A stretch of 64,000 nucleotides of DNA from Poecilobothrus nobilitatus (GCA_947095535.1 OX352774.1:6200001-6264000); one strand, 5' to 3'. Numbered from the stretch's first letter, positions 25,471 to 39,012 are shown. The notes: generated by a model from the sequence alone, not told the origin. A program made the numbers and translations.

Positions 25471-25561
25471 CGTAAGTACAATCTGCTGGATAACCAGAAT
25501 CAAGTGACCGAATTTGAGTTTAAAAATATCCAAATATATGTAATATATCCCTCTCTCTCTC
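25471..25561 (+). repeat. Direct-repeat pair, right copy
   Basis: Right-hand partner of 24510-24599, roughly three quarters identical by eye, ending in (CT)n. Confidence 0.55.
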
Positions 25562-26872
25562 TAAACCTGAAATAAGATAATTTGTTGATGTTATTATTCA
25601 TTGAACATTGAACGCTTGGTAGATATGCTGGAAGATAAGGTATGATATAATATGAAGATAAGGTTTGCTATAGAGAACGTGAAACACTTTGTCTGCCCTG
25701 TCTTAATCTGTAAAAAAACGGTGGTTATGTGATTTAGGTGAACTGACATCTGACATAGATCTATGGAGCTTCCAAAGCATATTCCGTCAAGAAAACTAAA
25801 AATTAAAAATTAAAAACTATATAATGAAACTTAGCACCAATTTTTTTTAAATAGCTTCTTCTACTTTTGAAAGCTCCGGATCAAAAAAACCGATAGAAAT
25901 TCATGTTTAAAGATATCTAATCTACCGATTTTTTTTTTTTCTGTCAAAAATATAATGTTTATGTTTTAATTAAAATCAATTTAGTTACTTTTGGATAGAA
26001 AATGAAAATGAAATACATACATACATACATACCTAGAAAGTTTCTCTAATTTTCCTATATAATTTTTAAAGATTTTTTACAACAAATCAAATAATTAAAT
26101 AATTAAATTGAACCATTTATTAAGAAATAAATATATAGGTATGATTATTGAAGGACGAAGCACTCTTAAAATACAAATGATTATTCATGAAAAATAAAAA
26201 AAGTGCATTTTATCAATTTTTTTTTCTATCTAACATTACATCTAAGAAACCTCAAAGAAATAACTGACGAAATTAAATGAAAGATCTTAAATAAAGTCTT
26301 AACTATAATGTATTTTATAAGACTGGATTTGAGATTTTTGTTTTAGTTAACTTTATGAGTTGAAAATAATAACATCATGTTAAACCTTATAAATGTAAAT
26401 CCTTAACAACTGAGTGGTTAAATTGATGAGTAAATATAAATTTTTAAAATAGAAAATTTTTAGCATTAAAGCTTTTTGTCAACCTAAAAAACAGTGCTTT
26501 AAAAGAAAAGAAAAATACGTTTTTTCTTTAATTTATTTCTAAAGTAATATTCGTCCTTGTCCTTATTAATATTGAAAAGTTGTCCAGATTTACTACTTAG
26601 GCAGTCCAAATTTAATATAAAATATAAAATTGTTTTTGGGGTTTTTTAATTAGTTTTTTTCTGTGGAAAGTTTTTCATATTTTAATTTTTCTTTTTGTTT
26701 ATCTATTCCAAATTAATTCTTCTGAATACGTTTGTATATTTTAATATTTATTAAGAATTTTATGACATTATTTAAAAAGATAGAGGATTATTAAAAAATG
26801 AAAAGGCTTTTCAAAATAGTTATTACATACATAATGTATTTTAAAATAAGAAATTTTAGCTTTGGTTAGGTT
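25562..26872. other. A+T-rich non-coding block
   Basis: No gene recognised. It contains a (CATA)5 microsatellite at 26013-26032. Confidence 0.55.
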
Positions 26873-28130
26873 AGGCCTCATTTTGTATGGTCAACAGGTG
26901 ACCTTTTAACATACCTCAGCGAGAAGATAAATATCAGTATTCATTGCTCAGGTGAATTTGAAGTGGTAACTGTTGATATCTCAAAGAACTTCGATAGAGT
27001 ATGGCATTCTGCCCTTTTGAACAAATGTCAAGCTATTGTTTTAGGTAATTCCTTTTGCAAATGGATTGAGGATTTTTTCTCGAATCGTCGTATTCGTGTT
27101 CTTGTCGACAGTTTCATATCCAACTCTTTTAAAATAAATGCTGACGTTCCACAAGGGTCTGCCTTAACTTCAACTCTTTTTTTGATTTTTGTTAATGACT
27201 TACTTTCCTCTACCTTCAATCCAATCCATAGTTTCGCTGATGACAGCAATCTGGTGGCATCCTACGATTTCGTTAAGAAATTCAATGTCATATTTGTCGC
27301 AATCGGTCTAAAGAGAAATATGGTCGGCCTGGTTAACCATGACTTAACTAAAATTGCTGACTGGGATAAAGCAAACACAGTTGGGTTCAACACCTCAAAA
27401 ATTCAAAGCTGTCTGCTTTTGACCCGATTCTGCGATTCCAAAGGGAAAATTTACAACAATCAGAAAGTCTAAATATTTTAGGCATGCAGCTAAATCAAAA
27501 AATGTTATGGAATGAGCATATTTTTGATATAGCTAAAACCGCTGCTAAATGTTTGGATTTTTTGTCCCGTTGTAAAAAATACTTCTCTCCAAGCGAATAT
27601 CTGTCTAATCTGTCTAGTATCTACAAAGCTTACATTCGACCTAAGATGAAGTACAATTCCCACATTTGGGCTTGCACATCCCAAACTGCTTTGAGTTATC
27701 TCGAAAAAATCCAAAATCGCGCCTCACGCCTAATTGGCGATTTTGTTGAGCAAATATCACTCACTCCTCTTAATACTCGTCGAAATATTGGAGCAATTTC
27801 TCTACTTATAGCTATCTTGTAGGTAATGACATTGGCTCAATTGAACTTAAGTCAATTATGCCTCCTCTCAAACAATTCCAACGTAATACCAGAGAGGCTT
27901 TAAGTGCTCATTTCTACACAGTGGAAATCCCCAGATGGTTTAAAACTGGGTATGGAAACACATTTGTGGTGAGAACTGCTAATATGTGGAACATACTTCC
28001 ATATACTGTGTTCCCCTCTGTTAATAACATTCCATTCTACAATTTGCAAAACTTCAAAAGAAACCTTTATAGGTTCATTCCCAATCTACCCCTTAACTCC
28101 CTCTTAATATCCTATTTCCCACCCATTTAA
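26873..28130 (+). pseudogene. LINE reverse transcriptase, 5'-truncated, two frameshifts
   Basis: This is the best-preserved retroelement coding region here. It opens inside the polymerase with RPHFVWSTGDLLTY, then VTVDISKNFDRVWH (first catalytic Asp block), DVPQGSALTSTLFLIFVND and HSFADDSNLV (the F/YADD active site, FADD form). The first frame closes at 27470-27472. Similarity continues in another frame as SLNILGMQLNQK, WNEHI, SIYKAYIRPKMKYNSHIWA and LEKIQNRASRLIGD, stopping at about 27822. A one-base loss near 27795 shifts it to VGNDIGSIELKSIMPPLK, QRNTREALSAHFYTVEIP and NMWNILP, ending at TAA 28128-28130. The endonuclease and first part of the polymerase are absent. Base composition is clearly less A+T-rich than the flanks, so the insertion is younger than the other relics. 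Domain order fits a CR1/jockey-like non-LTR retrotransposon; clade is inferred. Confidence 0.88.
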
Positions 28131-28197
28131 CTAAACCTACATATTATGTACACAGAAACTAGTTCTAATTACTGTTTAGTTAGCGTGTAAAAAAGAA

Positions 28198-28245
28198 AAA
28201 CAAGGTAGAATGTAAACCAACGGTTTTTAAAAGCGCACATTTCCA
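28198..28245 (+). repeat. Left terminal inverted repeat of the 28-kb element
   Basis: Starts AAACAAGGTAGAATG and ends GCACATTTCCA. It pairs with 29825-29872 at 47 of 48 positions. Confidence 0.88.
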
Positions 28246-29824
28246 AACTCAATACAAATTGTTTGGAATTGTGACTTTGAAAATTTCATCTAATAAGAAA
28301 AAACGTGAAAATAGGACTTTTTTGAAATTTTGAGGGGCCGTAAGTCCGGAATCCTATAAAACTAAGAAAAACCGTTAACATACGTAAAACTATATTATTG
28401 AACCTTTAATTTTCATGTCTCGCCGAAGAAAAATTTTTACAGGTGCCTAAGTAACAGGTGTCTAAAAACAGCAAATTTTCAATTTTTGAGGCGTAATAAT
28501 TCTTAAAGAGGGGGTGTTACCAAAAAATTTTTTGAAAAAACTTATATTAATTCTAAAAGTTCTTTCTTGTCCCAAAATTTCAGGTTCCTATCTAAAAGCG
28601 TGCCGGAGTTATGAAAACAGAAATTTCATGCAAAATGTGGTTTTCACATAACGGTAAATTTAAATAGTAAATTACAAAATATTACAAAATTTTGATATTG
28701 TTTTATATAGATAATAAAATTTTCGATCTTCTTGCGGTTTTAGATTGCAAAACTATTACGCAGGGCCTGAGATATATACATCTGAAAATGGGACTGTTTC
28801 GAAATTTTGAAGAGCTGCAACTTTGGAACCCTTTACAACTAAAACAAACCTTTAACACACGTAAAAATATATTACTGTATATTTAATTTTTATATCTTGA
28901 CGAAGTAAAATGTGTACAGGTTCCTAAGTTACAGGTGTTTAAAAATAGCAAATTTTCAATTTTTAAGCCTTAATATGTCATAAACAGGGGGGGGTCCAAA
29001 AAAATTTTCTGAGCAAACTTATACTAATTCTAAAAGTTCTTTCTTGCCTCAAAATTTCAAGCCTCTATCTAAAAGCATGCCGGAGTTATGAAAGTAGAAA
29101 AATCATGCAAAATTTGGTTTTCACATAACGGTAAATTTAAATACTACATTTAAAAAAATTGTATAATTTTGATATAAATTTACAAAGTTAAAGAAAATAC
29201 CTGTCGAATGACATTTCCAGATTGAAAAAATCTTAAGTAGAACATAAGATATATGCGTTTAAAAATAGAGCTTTTTCAAAGTTTGAGGGGCTGTAGCTCC
29301 GTAATGGGAGGGGCTACATGAAAAAGTTGTTCCACAAAATTATTTTTTTATGAGACCTACCCATGGTTAAAATTGTTTTTCTCTATCTTTAACGGTGTAG
29401 AAGTTTTGTAAACAGACAACACAATACAAACTGTTATGAATTGTGACTTGCACAAACATTTGAAAATTTAAAAAATAAAATTTAAGAAATATTTTGTAAA
29501 GAAAATATGTGAAAATAGGACTTTTTTGGAATTTTGAGGGGCTGTAAGTCTGGAACTCTATATATGTAAGAAAAACCTTTAGCACACGCAAAAATATATT
29601 AATGGAGCTTTAATTTTTATGTCTTTCCGAGGAAAAATTTGTACAGGTGCTTAAGTTGCAGGTGCCTAAAAATAGCAAATTTTCAATTTTTCAGCCCTAA
29701 TACTTCTTAAACAGGGGGCGGTGTAAAAAAAATTTCTAAGGAAACCTATATTAATTCTAAAACTCTTTCTTGTCTCAAAATTTCAGGTTCCTATCTAAAG
29801 GCGTGCCGGAGTTATTTAGGCACC

Positions 29825-29872
29825 TGGAAATGTGCTCTTTTAAAAACCGTTGGTTTACATTCTACCTTGTTT
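29825..29872 (-). repeat. Right terminal inverted repeat of the 28-kb element
   Basis: Inverted partner of 28198-28245. Starts TGGAAATGTGC and ends TCTACCTTGTTT. The single difference is the base after the shared TGTGC word. Confidence 0.88.
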
Positions 29873-31899
29873 GGTAATTGTTTTCACTCATCCTTAATTC
29901 ATTAATTTGTTTTCCAAAATTACATTTACGGTATTTTTATGCTTTATACTCCTATAAGAAGCATGGAGCATTTGATTAAGTTTCAATTTTGAGAATCCTT
30001 AGTTTCACTAAGCCGTTAATTACTTGGCTGTACCTATTGTGCAACACTACATGAAATGCAAATATTTTTTTAATGAAAATGCCAACTATTATTTTACGAA
30101 AGAACAAATTTACTTAATTATATATTACGATAATATATTAATTTTATATCTACTTATTTTCAATTTAATTTTGTTATAAGAAAAATCTAATTTATCTTTT
30201 TTTATTAATTTATATGACCCAGCCGGACATTGAATTCGACTCCTTTCAAATGAAATGCCGGTGTCTTAGTTACTACATCATTTACGAAATAGATACCATT
30301 TTTGAAATAAATTCCAAAAATAAATTTTTTTAGGCGGTGATTAGACGTCAATGTTTTCTATCCCTTCTTTTAAATTCTTTCTTTTTCTTTCCACTTTTTT
30401 AAAATGACAGATACCTAAGTTTTTTGAAGCGTTTAAAAATAGAATGTAAAAATAAGAGGAATTAATTTTTTTGAAACGTTTATTTATATTTATTTAAAAA
30501 TAATTTTTTTTTTTTAAATTTTTACTATTATTTTTTGTGCTTGACCATAATAAAAAAAAAAATGGTACTTTAAAATTTCAAAAACATGTATAAAAAAAAT
30601 GCCAAAAAAAGTGGAACAAAAGTTCTAAAGAATTTCTATTTTCCGGTTTCCAAAAATGTGAACAACGAGTATAAAAATAAAGATCAAAAGATGACGTCTA
30701 ACCGCTAAGTAAAAATATAATTTTATATCTATCTGTGAAAAGGATATTTTTCCAAAAATTTAAATAAAGAAAAAGCGTGATTTTAATAACACAAATTAAG
30801 TGAGATGGTCAATCTATGTAAATTATAAGTACTTTTTTGAATTTTAATTCTTAACAAATATTAATATCATTGTAAAAAAAAAATACCTGAATCTACTAAT
30901 AGCTGAAATAGCTATAGGCTAAAATGATTTAAATATAAGTAATAAAATGTGATAATTTTCCTAACATATTTATCTTCAATACTGAATCTATTCATATATT
31001 TTTGTAAATTTTGTATATAAATTACTTATTTGTAAAATCTGACTGAAATCAATTCAAGACACAAACCATATCAATTATGACGTTTAATTCACAAACTGTT
31101 AATTTATTTTCAAAAAACTGACGCGAATGACGTGCATTTATTGAAAATTCAAAAAACTTTATAATTTTTAAATACATTTTATATGAATTTATTTTACTTC
31201 CGTCATTTATGATGGTTTTATAAAAGTTAAAATTAAAGTTAAATTTTAACATATATAAATTGCAAGAAAATATTATTTGTTTTATTCTATTTAAAGTTTT
31301 TTTTATTTTGAATTTATAAAGTAACGGAAAATATATGTATATGTATATATTTTTATGAATTTTTTTAAAGAGTTAAAAGCTTTTATAACTGATACTTAAT
31401 TAATTTTCAGTAGGAAATTAAAAATAGATTAAATATCTTAATATAATAATTTTTTATTTATTTTTTCCACTAATTGTTCTAATTTTGTTTTATGAACTCT
31501 TAATTTAATATTAAATTTCCTGATAATAAAATTATCATCTTATTTTCAATTAAAGGCAAATTTTTTTTTAATTAATTTGATTTTTATCTAGATACTTAGA
31601 TACTTTCTAAAATATCTTGCAGTGATTTTGATTTTAAGATTGAAAAATAAATAGAAAATTATAGCATAAAATCTTCTAATAAAAAGATTACAAAATTTCA
31701 AAAGAATAGTTTGACTGGGTTTAAAGCTGAATGGAAATCTTTTTTTTCTTGCATTGTCTATTCGATTTCAAGTGTTGACGATCATGTATCTGTTTTATAC
31801 TATATTGATGACGATCTCCGCAAATGTTGTTCTATCTTTTGTCTTGTTAAATGATTCGCTTATTTATAGTATACGTTGGATCATATTCTGATATGTTTC
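29873..31899. other. A+T-rich non-coding block
   Basis: No gene recognised apart from the tRNA-like relic at 30213-30283. The open frame at 31049-31252 on the minus strand is Asn/Phe/Lys-rich with no recognisable domain. Confidence 0.55.
30213..30283 (-). pseudogene. tRNA-like relic, probably an old SINE head
   Basis: Read on the minus strand, TGATGTAGTAACTAAGACAC resembles an A box and D-arm (TGGYGTAGTGGTTAAGACAC). Then CCGGCATTTCATTTGAAAGG leads to AGTCGAATTCAATG, a decayed B box, and CCGGCTGGGTCATA. The order and spacing are those of a tRNA-derived SINE head, a family distinct from the one at 11.0 kb. No tail or target-site duplication is visible. Confidence 0.45.
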
Positions 31900-32790
31900 T
31901 GAGGTATGATTTTTGCTTTCTTCCTAAACATCGGATTTGATTCTGATGTCTAACCATGTATGTATATTCTGAATCAGGATCACCTCGTGAGTCGATTTAG
32001 CGATGTCCGTCGGTCCCTCCGTTCGTCCGTACGCACGATAACTCAAAAAATAATGATGTAATCTTGATGAAATTTGTACTGTAGGTTAACAATGACTAAA
32101 GTAAGGCGGGGATTGCAAATGGGCAAAATCGGACCATGGGTTCGGGTACCTCCCACACAACTTTCAAAACCGAACAAGCATATATTCGAAATTAATAAAG
32201 ATAGAAACTCCAAATTTGGTACTAGGGTGTTGTTTCCTGAATCCCTCATTTGCCTTAAATTTGAGATGAATTGGAGTAATTGTTCGGGTACCTCCCATAC
32301 AACTCCCAAAACCGAACAAGCATACCTTCGAATTTATTAAAGATACAAACTGCAAATTTGATACGAAGGTGTTGTTTCCTGAATCCCTGATTTGCCTAAA
32401 ATTTCAGATGAATTGGAATGGTTGTTCGCGTATCTTCCACACAATTCCCAAGACCGAACAAACATATCTTCGAAATTAATAAATATAAAAACTTGAAATT
32501 TGATATAAGAGTGTTCTACCCTGTTCTGATTATGTCTCTAAAATTTAAGATGAATTGGAGTGGTGGTCCGAGTGCCTTCACACACTTCCCACGGCTAACA
32601 AGCATATCTTCGAATTTAATAAAGATAGAAACCTGAAATTTTCTACAAAGGTTGTAAAAGCATTTATTTTTTTAGCTTATATTAAATACCTAACTAAAAT
32701 AACTAATGGATATTTAATTTAATTTGAATTTTTTAGGTGTAGGGTATAAATAAGTCGGTTGCATCGACTTACTGTTACATTTACTTGTTA
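31900..32790. mobile_element. Putative non-autonomous element carrying a 142-bp tandem array
   Basis: It begins in sequence containing TTCTGAATCAGGATCACCTC, GAGTCGATTTAGC and ATGTCCGTCGGTCCCTCCG, wording shared in style with the GTCCGTCC tract of the 6.1- and 21.9-kb elements and common in non-coding parts of dipteran transposons. The 142-bp array follows, and the segment closes with GGGTATAAATAAGTCGG near 32745-32765. Ends and class are not certain. No intact protein; the overlapping frames on both strands at 32043-32636 are products of the tandem repeat. Confidence 0.5.
32112..32650 (+). repeat. 142-bp-period tandem repeat, about 3.8 units
   Basis: The word TTCGGGTACCTCCCACACAA and its variants starts at 32141, 32283, 32425 and 32567, exactly 142 bp each time. 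Each unit continues with CCGAACAAGCATAT, TTCGAAATTAATAAAGATA and a TGTTGTTTCCTGAATCCCT-like segment. Units have diverged by many substitutions while keeping their length exactly. Confidence 0.85.
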
Positions 32791-35700
32791 TGTTTAAGAA
32801 CACATCACGGTTTTTGTTTACATTTCTTAATTTTTAGCAATAGAGCGCGGCGTTTCAGGATAATAGAGATCTAATAGCCTCAAAAATTAGCAAAGGAATA
32901 AAAACTAGTGTTAGATTTGACGTTGGTTTAACAAGTTTTGAAAAGAAAATGTTGAATTGTTGAAAAAGAAAATAATATACTTATATCTACCTAACATTTG
33001 ACCGTATTATGTAATAATTTTTTTTTGTTTTTTACGCTAGAAAATAATTTTTAAAATACCGAACGAAATAATTAGTAATAAAGCGAACTTAATAGAAAAC
33101 AAAAGGAAAAATTTCTATAAGAGAAGAAATATTTTAGTAGTATAATTTAGCAACCGAAATTTTCAGAAAATTTATTTTCTAAAATAATATTGATTTGTCG
33201 TAAGATGAGTTAATCAGTACTATTTGCAGAACCGGGGTAAATGAGAATCATCATAAGACGTTGAAGAGGAGCGATACAATTACAATTCCTCTATCAACGT
33301 GTGGTACTTTAACGCACTAAACTCTATATTTTCCTTTTTTACGAAACAGTTAGAAGACCTTTAGTACTATTGTACTGTTGGTTAAGTCAGATTATGCTTC
33401 AATTTAGAAGTCACGTGACTTTAAAGTTTTCAATATTAACTTGAATTAATTTAATTAATATAATTAATTTTTAATTAATTTACAATTTAATTTATGAAAT
33501 TATATTAGATACATATCAAACAGAATGAAGATAAAAAAGCTAAAGAAAGTTGTATTATACAAATACAAAGTGTTAGTTTAGCTCTAGCATACATAAAAAG
33601 AACAGAAATAAGTTATACATACCTTGCAATCTAGAATTAAAACATAAGTTTAATTTTAGAAATTTTTCCAAAATAAATTAAAAAATTTAAAATATAAATT
33701 TAGAATTATAAAAAGAATCATTCTAAAATTTTAATTCAAAAGATTACTTTAAAATAAAACATTAAAAGTAAATTGAACTGGTGTTAATGGTTTTTTTTTT
33801 TGTTCAAAAGAACGAAAGGATGTTTCGAACAAAAGAAAAAAAATTTATTATACACTATAAATTCGAAATTTAATTAAAAACGCAAAAAAAAAAAAAAAAT
33901 ATAAAATTTATAATTAATATGTATTTTGTTCTTAAGAATTTCCTTTATTTTTTCATATTTCCGAGACAAAAATTTCTCGAGAAAAAACTCTAAGAATAGG
34001 CATTTTGTCTGCTATTGATAGAAATAGGTTTAAAATTAACTATAAAAAAAAAATCGAATTTGAAAATTTTTTTTTTTTTTTTTATCTTTAGTATATTATT
34101 TGTTAATTCATTAATTTATATTTTATATATATATATATATATGTATGTATATTCACTTTATGAAAAGTTATTAAATAAATTTATTAAAAAAAAAAAAATA
34201 AAATGACATAAAAAAAAATCAAAATTATAAATATACGGAAATATAATGTGTGTACACATTGATATATTTATTTATATAATTTTTATTTAAAGAAATATAC
34301 AAAAAAAAAAAAAAAGAAAAGCATAAAAACAAAAAGAAACAAAACAAAATATTCCAAAATAAATCAGTTTATATCCTGCAAATATTATGTATATTACGTA
34401 CTTACGTACATATATGTACAAATGGTATATATGTGCATATGTAAAATGTGTATTATATAAATATATATTATATGTAATATAAAAATGAGTTTGTTTTTAT
34501 GTGTACACTCAAGTGCATATATATATGTATATATATATAATATATATAATTAAATATTATATATTATATACATAATTTTTATTATACTCATATCTATTTA
34601 CCAAAAAATTGTATAAATAAAAATGATATGTGAACATGCGTATGTAGCGTATATTATTTAGTATATAACTATACATTTTATATATATATATGTATATAAT
34701 AATATGTTTATTCTTTGAAATGTGTTGTATACATACATATATACACGTACATTAATTTATATGAATACCGATGTTTGAAACGTGTACATAATATACGTAT
34801 ATGAATGTTTGTATCTTGAAAATTTTATAATATATAATAATATATATATAGTATATATATAGGTATATAATATTTTTTATTTCATATGTTCGTAACATTT
34901 TTACAATTAAAAGATACAAAAGAATAAAAAGAAAAAAAAAAAACAGAAAAAAAAAAACAAATATTTTCCCAATTTTTCTATGACGTCATAAAAATAAAAG
35001 TTTTAGGTTTCTGTGCTAAATTTTATCCTGCTGTTACCGTAATGATATTTTATTTTTTTTTTGTTTATTATTTTTGTTTTTTTTTTTTTTTTTATTGTTA
35101 TTGAGTCTGGTGCTGTGCTATTGCTACTAACTACTACAGTAAAAATATTACATACTGTTATTTCCCTATTTGTTATTGTTGTATTTAAATTTTTTTTTTT
35201 TTTACTGTTATAATTTCTTTAAAGTATTTGCTATTATATATTATGTTGTTTGAAAATTTTTATACTGACAAATATATTTGAAAGGTTAGTTATTTCACCC
35301 AGTTTTTAAATTGTTTGTAAACTTTATTTTTTTTTTATTTTTATTATACACACACATACCTATACTTATCTTATATTACAGATATTATAATTTTTTGTTG
35401 GTTTTTATACTTTTTTCATACCTTTTTGTATATATATATACATTATGTATAATATAATAAATTTGTTTAGGTTTAATTTAAAATTTTTTTTTTTTTTTAT
35501 AATCAATACATATGTATGTGTGTTTATATCTGATTGTTGTAAACTAATTTGTATAAATTACTACTTTTAATAGAATAAATTAGAATTAAGTGTAAAGTGG
35601 TTTCAAAAATGTATAGATAATAAACTGATATGTGTATATATATATACATATATCTATATATATATAGACATACATTTATTATGTTTAGTTTTAAATTAAA

Positions 35701-36149
35701 AAAAAACAAAAAAAAAACAAAAAGAAAATTATAAAATTTATCCTGTTATAGTGTTAATTTTTGGAAATAAATAAAAGTATGTCTATTTTCTTAAAATTGA
35801 CCGCAATTACAATCGTTTTTTTTTAACAAAATGGAATAACTATCACTTAATAAAAAAAAAAAAAAATTTATAATTTTAAATTAGATGAAAATTATTTGAA
35901 AATCTTAATTCTAAATTTGTAATAATATAGATTTCTCTTTTATTCCGAAAAAACACTCTGTCTTTTAAAAAACTCGTTTTTTAAAAAATTGCCATTTTTG
36001 TTTTATTATAAAATGATTTATTTTGGTTTTCAATTTATTTGAGTGGGAATTTGGGTGGTGTTATTTAGATAAAAAAAGATAAAAGATATTTGGGAACGAT
36101 GTTTGAACGATAAACAGTAACAATATTTTGAAAGTTAGAATTTTCTTAA
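32791..36149. other. A+T-rich non-coding block
   Basis: No gene recognised. 33.8-35.7 kb is dominated by A or T runs and (TA)n/TATG tracts; the open frames at 34015-34206 and 35524-35709 are products of these tracts. Confidence 0.6.
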
Positions 36150-36545
36150 TGGACTAATTGTCACACTTCTCTTGACATTCGTTGTAAAATTGCACTCCTT
36201 CCACTTTTCAATAGTTATCTTATAGGTAATAAAATGAAATAGAATTACTGATGCCACCTATCAAATAACTCTAACGAAACACTAGAGGGGCTGTAATTGC
36301 TCATTTCTGCTACAACGTGGAACTACCTAAGTGATTTACCTGAGTGGTATAAATTCAATTCTATAAATTCGTTGCCAAAACTGCAAAAATATAAAACTTA
36401 TTACCATCCAATGTATTCCTAAAAGTTGGCAATTTTTTACAATCTGTGAAAATTCAAAATGAATCTAAACAGTTTTATAATGCATTTACCTTTTAACTGC
36501 CTATTATCCATATATTTCCCATCTTTATTTTATCCCATATATTTC
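36150..36545 (+). pseudogene. LINE reverse-transcriptase C-terminal relic (26.9-kb family)
   Basis: Plus-strand pieces LDIRCKIALLPLFNSYLIGN, ELLMPPIK, RNTRGAVIAHFCYNVELPK and FVAKTAKI.NLLPSNVF follow the same order as LNTRRNIGAISLL..LVGN, IMPPLK, RNTREALSAHFYTVEIP and FVVRTANMWNILPYTVF in the 26873-28130 copy. Many stops and frame changes show it is older. The polymerase motifs are missing. Confidence 0.7.
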
Positions 36546-38380
36546 CAACGCCTTTTATTACAAAGGATCACATTTCTAGATTAAAAAAATGAACATTTTT
36601 TACCGAATCAATTTTTTAGCACATTGTTTTTAATAATTAAACAATTAATTAAAGTGTTATTAATTCTGTTTATATCAAATAAAAAATTAAGCAGTAATTT
36701 ATAAAATGGAGTACATATTTTAATATGGAATCCAAAGTGATTTTATTAGGCAATTAATAATTAATTTATTTTTTACTGTTAGGGTATGTTTATATAGGAG
36801 CGTTGGAGTGATAATTGATAGGAATGATGTTTCTGTTGACGATGAATTGAAAACTTATTTTCTAGTGGAATATTTATATTGAAGTAAAGCGTTGCTTAAT
36901 AATAAACGGTGAAAGCATATCTATAATGCCTAATTATAAATATGCTTTTTATTAATACAATCTTTTCTCTAACTTTTCCACAGTTTTTCACAGTTTTATT
37001 CAAATTATGTAATGAAGTGTTTGTTAAATTGAGTACAACATATTACATTACATATAACGTTGGCATGTTAGGGCTCTAGGGATGTTGTCTAACACTCTTT
37101 ATCTTCATATAATTGTGATAAATGTTTATTATAGTATATATTTCTTTTATCTTGTAGCACTATAAGAAATAATACAAATATTTCTTCATCTTCAACACAA
37201 CACTCAATTTTTTTTGAAAAATTAAAAAGTTTGTTTTAAAAGCACGACAATTCTGTTTTGCTTGTTATAAAATCTATTATATAAACACTTCATAAAAGCA
37301 ATGAAAAATTTATGTTTTTATCACTACTTTAGTTATTGGACTCTTCTCACTTTTTCATGACTTCAAATTTTCCTGCAATTGTTTTTTGATCTGCTTACAA
37401 TATTGTTTCATATTGGAAATTTCATTCTAAAAATCTATTTTATTTCTCAATGTACTGGCACTTTTAATGCATCATCAATCCAATTGTATTTTGTTTTCTT
37501 TATCCAACTTTTCTGGTTTACATGTTTTACACAATTCAATTTTGCCTTTTCTATTTAGCCCAAATATTTTGCAATTGTTGGTGTCGCTTCTATACAGCGG
37601 AATTTATTTGACTTCAGAAGTTTTTATATTTATTTTTTTTTTTATGGGAGTCAGTGTAAAATACTGTAAAAGTGACCCAGAGAAGATGCATGTGATTCTT
37701 CCGGATAATGTTTGACTTTAACTACCTAAAATTACTCCTTTTTTTAAACCGAATTTTAAATTTCAATTTTTGATACAGATGTACAGTTTATTTTATGGGA
37801 TAATGGAATGGGATGTGTAATGTGAGAGGGATTCTTACGAAAAGGAGATTAAGAAAAATTTAAGATTATGTAGGATAAAGGCAAGTAAAATTTGGAAAGA
37901 ATTAAATGAAAGATCCCAGATTAGAAAACAAAAAATTAAACATTTTTCTATTTTTTATATAGTATTAAATTAGATAGAATTTAATATAACAGTTCAATAA
38001 ATTATGGAAGAGATGATTGAACATTTCTTTTTTGCTTAAGAACGAGAATTCATCTCTATATGTATAGGTAAGTTTTTTTTTTTTTAATGAGTAACGAAAT
38101 GCTTCATCATTAATTTATGAGATGATTAAAAATCAATAATTTTCTTATAAAATTTTTAAACACATGGTAATTTAATAAAAAAATATTATTAAGATAAAAA
38201 TATAATTATTAATTAAAAAAAAAAAAAAAAAAAAACTTTCCTTTTTTTCTGAAATCTAATAAGATTTTAATTAAATTAAATAAGAGAAAATTTTCAATCT
38301 GGTATAAAATTTAATCTTTTTAGTAATGTAATTATATTTGGTTTGTAATATTTGTCAAAAATATGTGTTTATGTATATGT

Positions 38381-38417
<37 letters not shown>

Positions 38418-39012
38418 GAAATGTATATTAAATAAACCTAAGTAATGTACTCGTATATTTTGTTATACGTTTACGATTTACTGTTTAGGCAACAAAAATC
38501 CTTCAATATTAGATTTATGTGCGCCTATCGGGATGAACAATTTTGGTATAAAATATACGAACGAAAAAAAAAAAAAAAAAAAACAAAAAAAAAGTAACAA
38601 ATATAAATATTTTATTTTTTTTAATATATGAGACAGATGAAGAACAAAAAAGAGAAAATAAATAAAGTAAAATTACAATGTACATATATATTATATATAT
38701 ATATAGTTATAAAATTCACTGACAAGTATATAAAAATAAGGTGAAAACTTGTTATATGCCAAAATTTGGTATGAATTCTATTAGGACCATATAATAATAA
38801 TAATATTATATTCATATACATACATTTATACTTAATATTTTTTAATATACATATAATATAAAAATGTACATAGAAATATGTTAACAATTTACATGTTATT
38901 ATATATATTAACAGTTCACAAGTCTTATCGGTTAACTTTATTTTAAAATTTTTAATATAAACTTTTATTATTATATAAAAAAAATTTAAATTTTTGAAAA
39001 GTTTCCAAATTA

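Larger units (their letters stand above)
28198..29872. mobile_element. 1.68-kb TIR element built of repeated modules
   Basis: Terminal inverted repeats of 48 bp (28198-28245 and 29825-29872) differ at one position. Inside are three similar plus-strand modules starting near 28310, 28790 and 29515. Each has TTTTGAGGGGC.GTAAGTC-like wording, then ACAGGTGCCTAAGT.ACAGGTG, then AAATTTCAGGTTCCTATCTA, CGTGCCGGAGTTATG and, in the first two, CACATAACGGTAAATTTAAA. A different block (29270-29370, GGGGCTGTAGCTCCGTAATG) separates modules 2 and 3 and matches the inverted-pair elements. No transposase is encoded and the short open frames are incidental. No target-site duplication was found. It starts 67 bp after the LINE pseudogene. 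Best read as a non-autonomous DNA transposon. Confidence 0.8.

Noticed and set aside
24510..25561. LTR retrotransposon bounded by the 90-bp direct repeats
   Set aside because: The repeats are too short and diverged, and there is no TG...CA end, primer-binding site, polypurine tract or coding sequence between them.
32043..32636. Four overlapping frames of 63-88 codons on both strands
   Set aside because: All are generated by the 142-bp tandem array. Openness on both strands reflects the repeat, not coding.
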